This document shows positions 61,043-64,000 of a stretch of DNA of 64,000 nt, piece after piece. The stretch is from Pyrinomonadaceae bacterium. GTDB lineage: Bacteria > Acidobacteriota > Blastocatellia > Pyrinomonadales > Pyrinomonadaceae. Where the stretch lies: assembly GCA_036277115.1 (NCBI GenBank), contig DASUNM010000027.1:806001-870000 (forward strand), given 5' to 3'. Made by a program: the position numbers and the translations under genes. Position 1 is the stretch's first letter, and each line of letters opens with the position of its first letter. The notes below the pieces were generated by a model that was given only the letters and a program-made list of their open reading frames with translations, was not told the origin of the DNA and made no database searches.

Positions 61043-61925
61043 TGTGAGGCTCCTTACGAGGGTTTACGTAGATCCTATTAATATGGCGCGGCGTAGTTTG
61101 TGGAGCAAAAGCCGTGCGACCGTGGAGGAGAAACCAATTGTCGATCACTGCCACTGAATTTGGGGGTAGCCCTACTTCAAACACGCTCGTTCGCAACGCG
61201 CTAACGAGACTCATCACAGCGTCGATACCATCACGATAAACAGTCCTGAGGTTGTCGCGTCGAAATCGTATACGCAGCGGCGTGGCGTCCGTCTCTCTTG
61301 TTAAGATCGGAAACCTAACAACACGCGCGCCGTCCTTGTAATGAGGCGGGGCAGGAAACTCATAATCGGATTTCTCAAGTTGCTTGATCGCCAAGTTGTC
61401 CATTTCATCAAGCGCCTCTGAGATTCTGCAGAATTCAGAAATACCACCGCTGGCCGTATCATTCGCAATGCTGTGCAGCAAAAAGAATCTTGGCGGTTCC
61501 GGTACGTAAGAGAGATCTGTATGCAGGAAGAAGTCGCGTGCGTTCTTGAAGGACGGCCGTTCGCCCGCCTTTGTCCCTTGGTCCCTGATCTCAATCACGT
61601 AATCACCCTCGCCAGCATATTTCGTGACGTCGCCAAGCAACCAGCCTATTAGCAAACCGAGTGATCGAGGATCAGCTACTTCGGGGACATTCTGTAGCAA
61701 AACCAGACCTGGCGATGAGCTCTCGTCGACACAACCCTGCAGTCTCTGGACAAGGCTCGGCAGATCTTTTGCTAGGTTAGGAGCGGCGCCTTGAGTAGCT
61801 GTTACGAGCGCGTCCTGTGTCTTAGCGCGGGTGAATGCAGAGCAGGCATCGGCGAGGACACTGCGCTCTAACTCGTTCAGCGTATATTCAAATCTTGCGG
61901 TAGCCGCGACAGCAGTACTACTCAT
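61026..61925 (-). CDS. TauD/TfdA-family Fe(II)/2-oxoglutarate dioxygenase
   Basis: 299 residues. The iron facial triad is H135-x-D137 and H268 (in L-L-H-G-R-T), with R284 as the likely 2-oxoglutarate binder. The C-terminal R-x-x-x-R-I-Y-V resembles clavaminate-synthase-like amino-acid hydroxylases (VioC/AsnO group). AGGAGG is seven bases before the ATG; the gene begins two bases after the YbaK stop. Probable role: hydroxylate a small amino-acid-like substrate. Confidence 0.85.
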   Translation of the reverse strand: MSSTAVAATARFEYTLNELERSVLADACSAFTRAKTQDALVTATQGAAPNLAKDLPSLVQRLQGCVDESSSPGLVLLQNVPEVADPRSLGLLIGWLLGDVTKYAGEGDYVIEIRDQGTKAGERPSFKNARDFFLHTDLSYVPEPPRFFLLHSIANDTASGGISEFCRISEALDEMDNLAIKQLEKSDYEFPAPPHYKDGARVVRFPILTRETDATPLRIRFRRDNLRTVYRDGIDAVMSLVSALRTSVFEVGLPPNSVAVIDNWFLLHGRTAFAPQTTPRHINRIYVNPRKEPHNGRVY

Positions 61926-61927
61926 GT

Positions 61928-62428
61928 CTATCCCTCCTGTATCGGTTGAGCCTTTCCGAAAAAACCCAAGCTTGGGTGCTCCACCGTCAAATAATCAGCG
62001 AATCCCATAGCGATTGAGCGGGAATGCGAACCAGCATTGAAGTATATGGTTTCATTGTCCTCTAGCCTGCGATCACAGAAAGTTTGTAAATTGAACAGAC
62101 TGCCAAAGGGCGGGATCGCGCCAGGTTTGAGCGACGTTAAGGAGAACACCTCAGGTTCGTTAGCGAAGCGGAAGCTTTTTGCGTGTAGCTCGCGTTTTGT
62201 GGCCTTGTTATCTAATGAGAAATCAGCCGGAACAACGATCATTAGAAAGTTGTCGTTAGCTTTAACGACGAGCGCTTTGGCACCTGCATGGAGACTCACA
62301 CCGCGTGCAGCGGCCGATTGTGCACTTGTATAAGCCGGAGCGTGAGTTAAAACGCGAAAATCAATGCCCTTCGACTTTAGCAAATCGCTAAGCTGATCAA
62401 AAATGCCATTCTCTTTGTCGTTGGTCAT
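61928..62428 (-). CDS. YbaK/EbsC-family aminoacyl-tRNA deacylase
   Basis: 166 residues from the ATG at 62428. The family core K-A-L-V-V-K, the P-A-D-F-S-L-D-N strand and P-G-A-I-P-P-F-G (the G-x-x-P-F-G type loop) are clear. Members hydrolyse mischarged tRNAs such as Cys-tRNA(Pro) or Ala-tRNA(Pro). Standing inside an operon with a dioxygenase suggests protection against a non-standard amino acid; this is inference. Confidence 0.88.
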   Translation of the reverse strand: MTNDKENGIFDQLSDLLKSKGIDFRVLTHAPAYTSAQSAAARGVSLHAGAKALVVKANDNFLMIVVPADFSLDNKATKRELHAKSFRFANEPEVFSLTSLKPGAIPPFGSLFNLQTFCDRRLEDNETIYFNAGSHSRSIAMGFADYLTVEHPSLGFFGKAQPIQEG

Positions 62429-62497
62429 CGGGAGAATCAATTTAAGTTCGATTTCTGGCTATCCTATACAACTTCAAGTCCCCACGGTCAAGCGGGT

Positions 62498-63454
62498 TCA
62501 TGAGGCAAGACAAACCCCTCTCAAGATGTCGGGATCGACGTTGCCGCCGGATAGGACGACGCCCACCCGGTCACAGCCGTGCGGAAGTCTCTTGACCAAC
62601 ACGGCTGCGGCTGCGGCCGCACCGGAGGGCTCAACCACTAGCTTCATCCGGAACAAAATAAATTTCATCGTGGCGGAGATTTGTTCATCGGTGACGCTCA
62701 AAACTGACTCGGCATTTTGGCGCGTGATTGGGAAAGTCAGTTCACCCGGTGTTTGTGCTCGCATCCCATCAGCGATGGTCGTCGGCGGAGAGATCTTGAC
62801 GCGCTCACCCCTGGCGATTGATTGCTGCGTGTCGTTCGCCGTGTCGGGCTCAACCGCAAAGCATCTGATGGAAGGATTTAATCCCTTTGCTGCCGTGCTG
62901 ACTCCGGCGAACAATCCACCGCCACTGCAAGGCGTTAGGATGCAATCCAGATCCGGAACTTCTTCCACCAGCTCCAGCCCGCAAGTTCCCTGGCCAGCCA
63001 TGATCAAATAGTCGTCGTACGCCGGAACCTGGACTAAGCCTTCGCGTTCAGCGATCTCGCGGCCAAAGGCGTCGCGGTCGTCTTTGTGCCGATCGAAGAC
63101 GCGAATGTCGGCGCCGTATGTTCGCATGCCGGCAACCTTCATCTTTGGCGCGTCATCGGGAATGCAGACGACCGCCCGCACTCCGGCTTCGCGCGCCGCG
63201 AGCGCCACCGCCTGCGCGTGATTTCCGGAAGACACGGCGAGCACGCCCCGCTTTTTCTCTTCATCAGTGAGCGAAAGAATTCTATTGGCGGCGCCGCGCG
63301 CTTTGAATGCGCCCGCGCGTTGCAGGTTTTCGCATTTGAAGAAAACTTCGCAACCGGCGACTTCGTTAAAAGCGCGCGAAGTTGCGACCGGCGTGCGATG
63401 CACACGGCCGGCGATTCGTTCGGCGGCTTGGTTGATGGTGTCGAGTGTCAACAT
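62498..63454 (-). CDS. Threonine/serine dehydratase (PLP-dependent, beta-family)
   Basis: 318 residues from the ATG at 63454; the frame is open to 63559, but that part is encoded by a dispersed repeat. The PLP lysine is K51 in A-G-A-F-K-A-R-G-A, phosphate is held by S-S-G-N-H, and the S-G-G-G-L loop is present. Biosynthetic and catabolic forms differ by a regulatory domain; length here is the short (catabolic or racemase-like) type. It starts the operon that continues with ybaK, tauD-like, cyclase and asparaginase genes. It could deaminate a beta-hydroxy amino acid. Confidence 0.9.
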   Translation of the reverse strand: MLTLDTINQAAERIAGRVHRTPVATSRAFNEVAGCEVFFKCENLQRAGAFKARGAANRILSLTDEEKKRGVLAVSSGNHAQAVALAAREAGVRAVVCIPDDAPKMKVAGMRTYGADIRVFDRHKDDRDAFGREIAEREGLVQVPAYDDYLIMAGQGTCGLELVEEVPDLDCILTPCSGGGLFAGVSTAAKGLNPSIRCFAVEPDTANDTQQSIARGERVKISPPTTIADGMRAQTPGELTFPITRQNAESVLSVTDEQISATMKFILFRMKLVVEPSGAAAAAAVLVKRLPHGCDRVGVVLSGGNVDPDILRGVCLAS

Positions 63455-63463
63455 GGGCGATAT

Positions 63464-63493
63464 GAGGTCAGTACCGGGAGCGGTAGCGACCGG
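63464..63493 (+). repeat. Dispersed repeat copy (GGTCAGTACC family) between lipB and the dehydratase
   Basis: A single arm, GAGGTCAGTACCGGGAGCGG...CCGG, in the 46-base gap upstream of the dehydratase start. The longer frame of the dehydratase reads through it. Confidence 0.9.
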
Positions 63494-63500
63494 AGTACAG

Positions 63501-64000
63501 TCATGTGGATAAAGCCAAGACCCGATCGCTATCCCGATTTGTCGGAATACTGACGTCATTCATCTCAAAGACATCAGCAAACCGCTCGACGATTCGATCT
63601 TCGACTTCGCTCAAATCAAATTCCCGTCCCAGCAACTCTTTCATTGAGGTCACCGGTTCGCCTTCGCAGGCGACGATCAGATCGAAGTAACTCAAATCAG
63701 TGTTCACATTCAGGGCGAAGCCGTGCGTCGTCACCCAACGGGCGATGTGCACGCCGATGGCCGCGACTTTCCCGCGCGGGGTATGCACTCCCGTCAAACC
63801 CGCAATCCGAAACGTTTCGATGCCGAAGTCGCCCATCGCGCGAATCAGCACCTCTTCCAAATCGCGCACAAAGCGATGCACGTCTTTGCGATCCGGACTC
63901 AGGTTGATAATCGGATATCCCACCACCTGGCCCAACCCGTGATAAGTCGCTTTACCGCCGCGGTTTGTTTCAAAGACGGTCACGCCGCGCGCTTGCAGCA
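63501..64000 (-). CDS. lipB: Octanoyltransferase LipB (N-terminus cut by window edge)
   Basis: The open frame continues to the right edge without a start. It contains the LipB motif R-G-G-K-A-T-Y-H-G-L-G-Q and the P-R-G-K-V-A-A-I-G-V catalytic Lys region (K equivalent to K135 in known structures), followed by T-H-G-F-A-L-N-V. It transfers octanoyl from acyl carrier protein to apo-enzymes, the first step of lipoate synthesis, with LipA (54815-55720) as the second. Confidence 0.95.
   Translation of the reverse strand, partial: LQARGVTVFETNRGGKATYHGLGQVVGYPIINLSPDRKDVHRFVRDLEEVLIRAMGDFGIETFRIAGLTGVHTPRGKVAAIGVHIARWVTTHGFALNVNTDLSYFDLIVACEGEPVTSMKELLGREFDLSEVEDRIVERFADVFEMNDVSIPTNRDSDRVLALST

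Noticed and set aside
1-64000. CRISPR arrays
   Set aside because: No regularly spaced direct repeats of 25-40 bases were seen; the repeats are inverted and scattered.

Overview
The window is about 64 kb of a moderately GC-rich bacterial chromosome. Gene content suggests a soil Acidobacteriota, most likely class Blastocatellia (Pyrinomonadaceae-like). It carries many exported peptidases and amidohydrolases, PQQ-type propellers, TPR proteins and HD-GYP signalling, but no phage or conjugation genes. Intergenic gaps hold many unrelated families of long inverted repeats. The taxonomic call is inference from gene content and repeat style; no rRNA gene or other taxonomic marker is present.

Layout. 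1-4.8 kb: exported proteins of unknown role, a signal-peptide-bearing NADAR protein, a membrane protein, a VanX-like D-Ala-D-Ala dipeptidase and, directly upstream of it, a ParE-type toxin-antitoxin pair. 4.8-25.3 kb: exported hydrolases and envelope proteins (S9 peptidase, amidohydrolase, sugar dehydrogenase with Calx-beta domains, CYTH protein, DUF3298 lipoprotein, RsmI, a TPM-TPR fusion, an M16 peptidase pair, a degenerate M1 peptidase). 25.4-30.7 kb: a large AddA/UvrD-like helicase-nuclease carrying several in-frame repeat insertions, a zinc-ribbon membrane protein and a MoaD-like protein.

30.8-40.4 kb: a plus-strand polysaccharide locus with a methyltransferase, a nucleotide-sugar epimerase, a GT2 glycosyltransferase, asparagine synthetase, an alpha/alpha-toroid protein, a DUF354 protein and a polyprenyl sugar-phosphate transferase. 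40.5-41.6 kb: an HD-GYP response regulator. 41.9 kb: tRNA-Leu(CAA) with a clear sigma70-type promoter. 42.0-44.7 kb: an AT-richer accessory island with a Dam-like adenine methylase and three unrecognised minus-strand genes, two of them translationally coupled. 44.8-49.7 kb: a complete branched-chain amino-acid ABC transporter operon (livK-H-M-G-F).

50-59 kb: a phospholipase-D family protein, a cytochrome P460-like gene broken by an in-frame stop inside a palindrome, a DUF3142 lipoprotein, a PQQ-like propeller, lipA, two tandem paralogous membrane proteins and a pair of overlapping membrane-protein genes. 59-63.5 kb: an AT-richer minus-strand operon (threonine-dehydratase-like, YbaK deacylase, TauD-like dioxygenase, cyclase-family hydrolase, short asparaginase) flanked by a full and a truncated copy of the threonine-dehydratase 3' end. 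lipB is cut by the right edge.

The two best candidates for something undescribed are the methylase island beside tRNA-Leu and the dioxygenase/cyclase/asparaginase/YbaK operon, which looks like a small amino-acid-derivative pathway with built-in tRNA proofreading. A third theme is repeat elements read in frame inside working genes.
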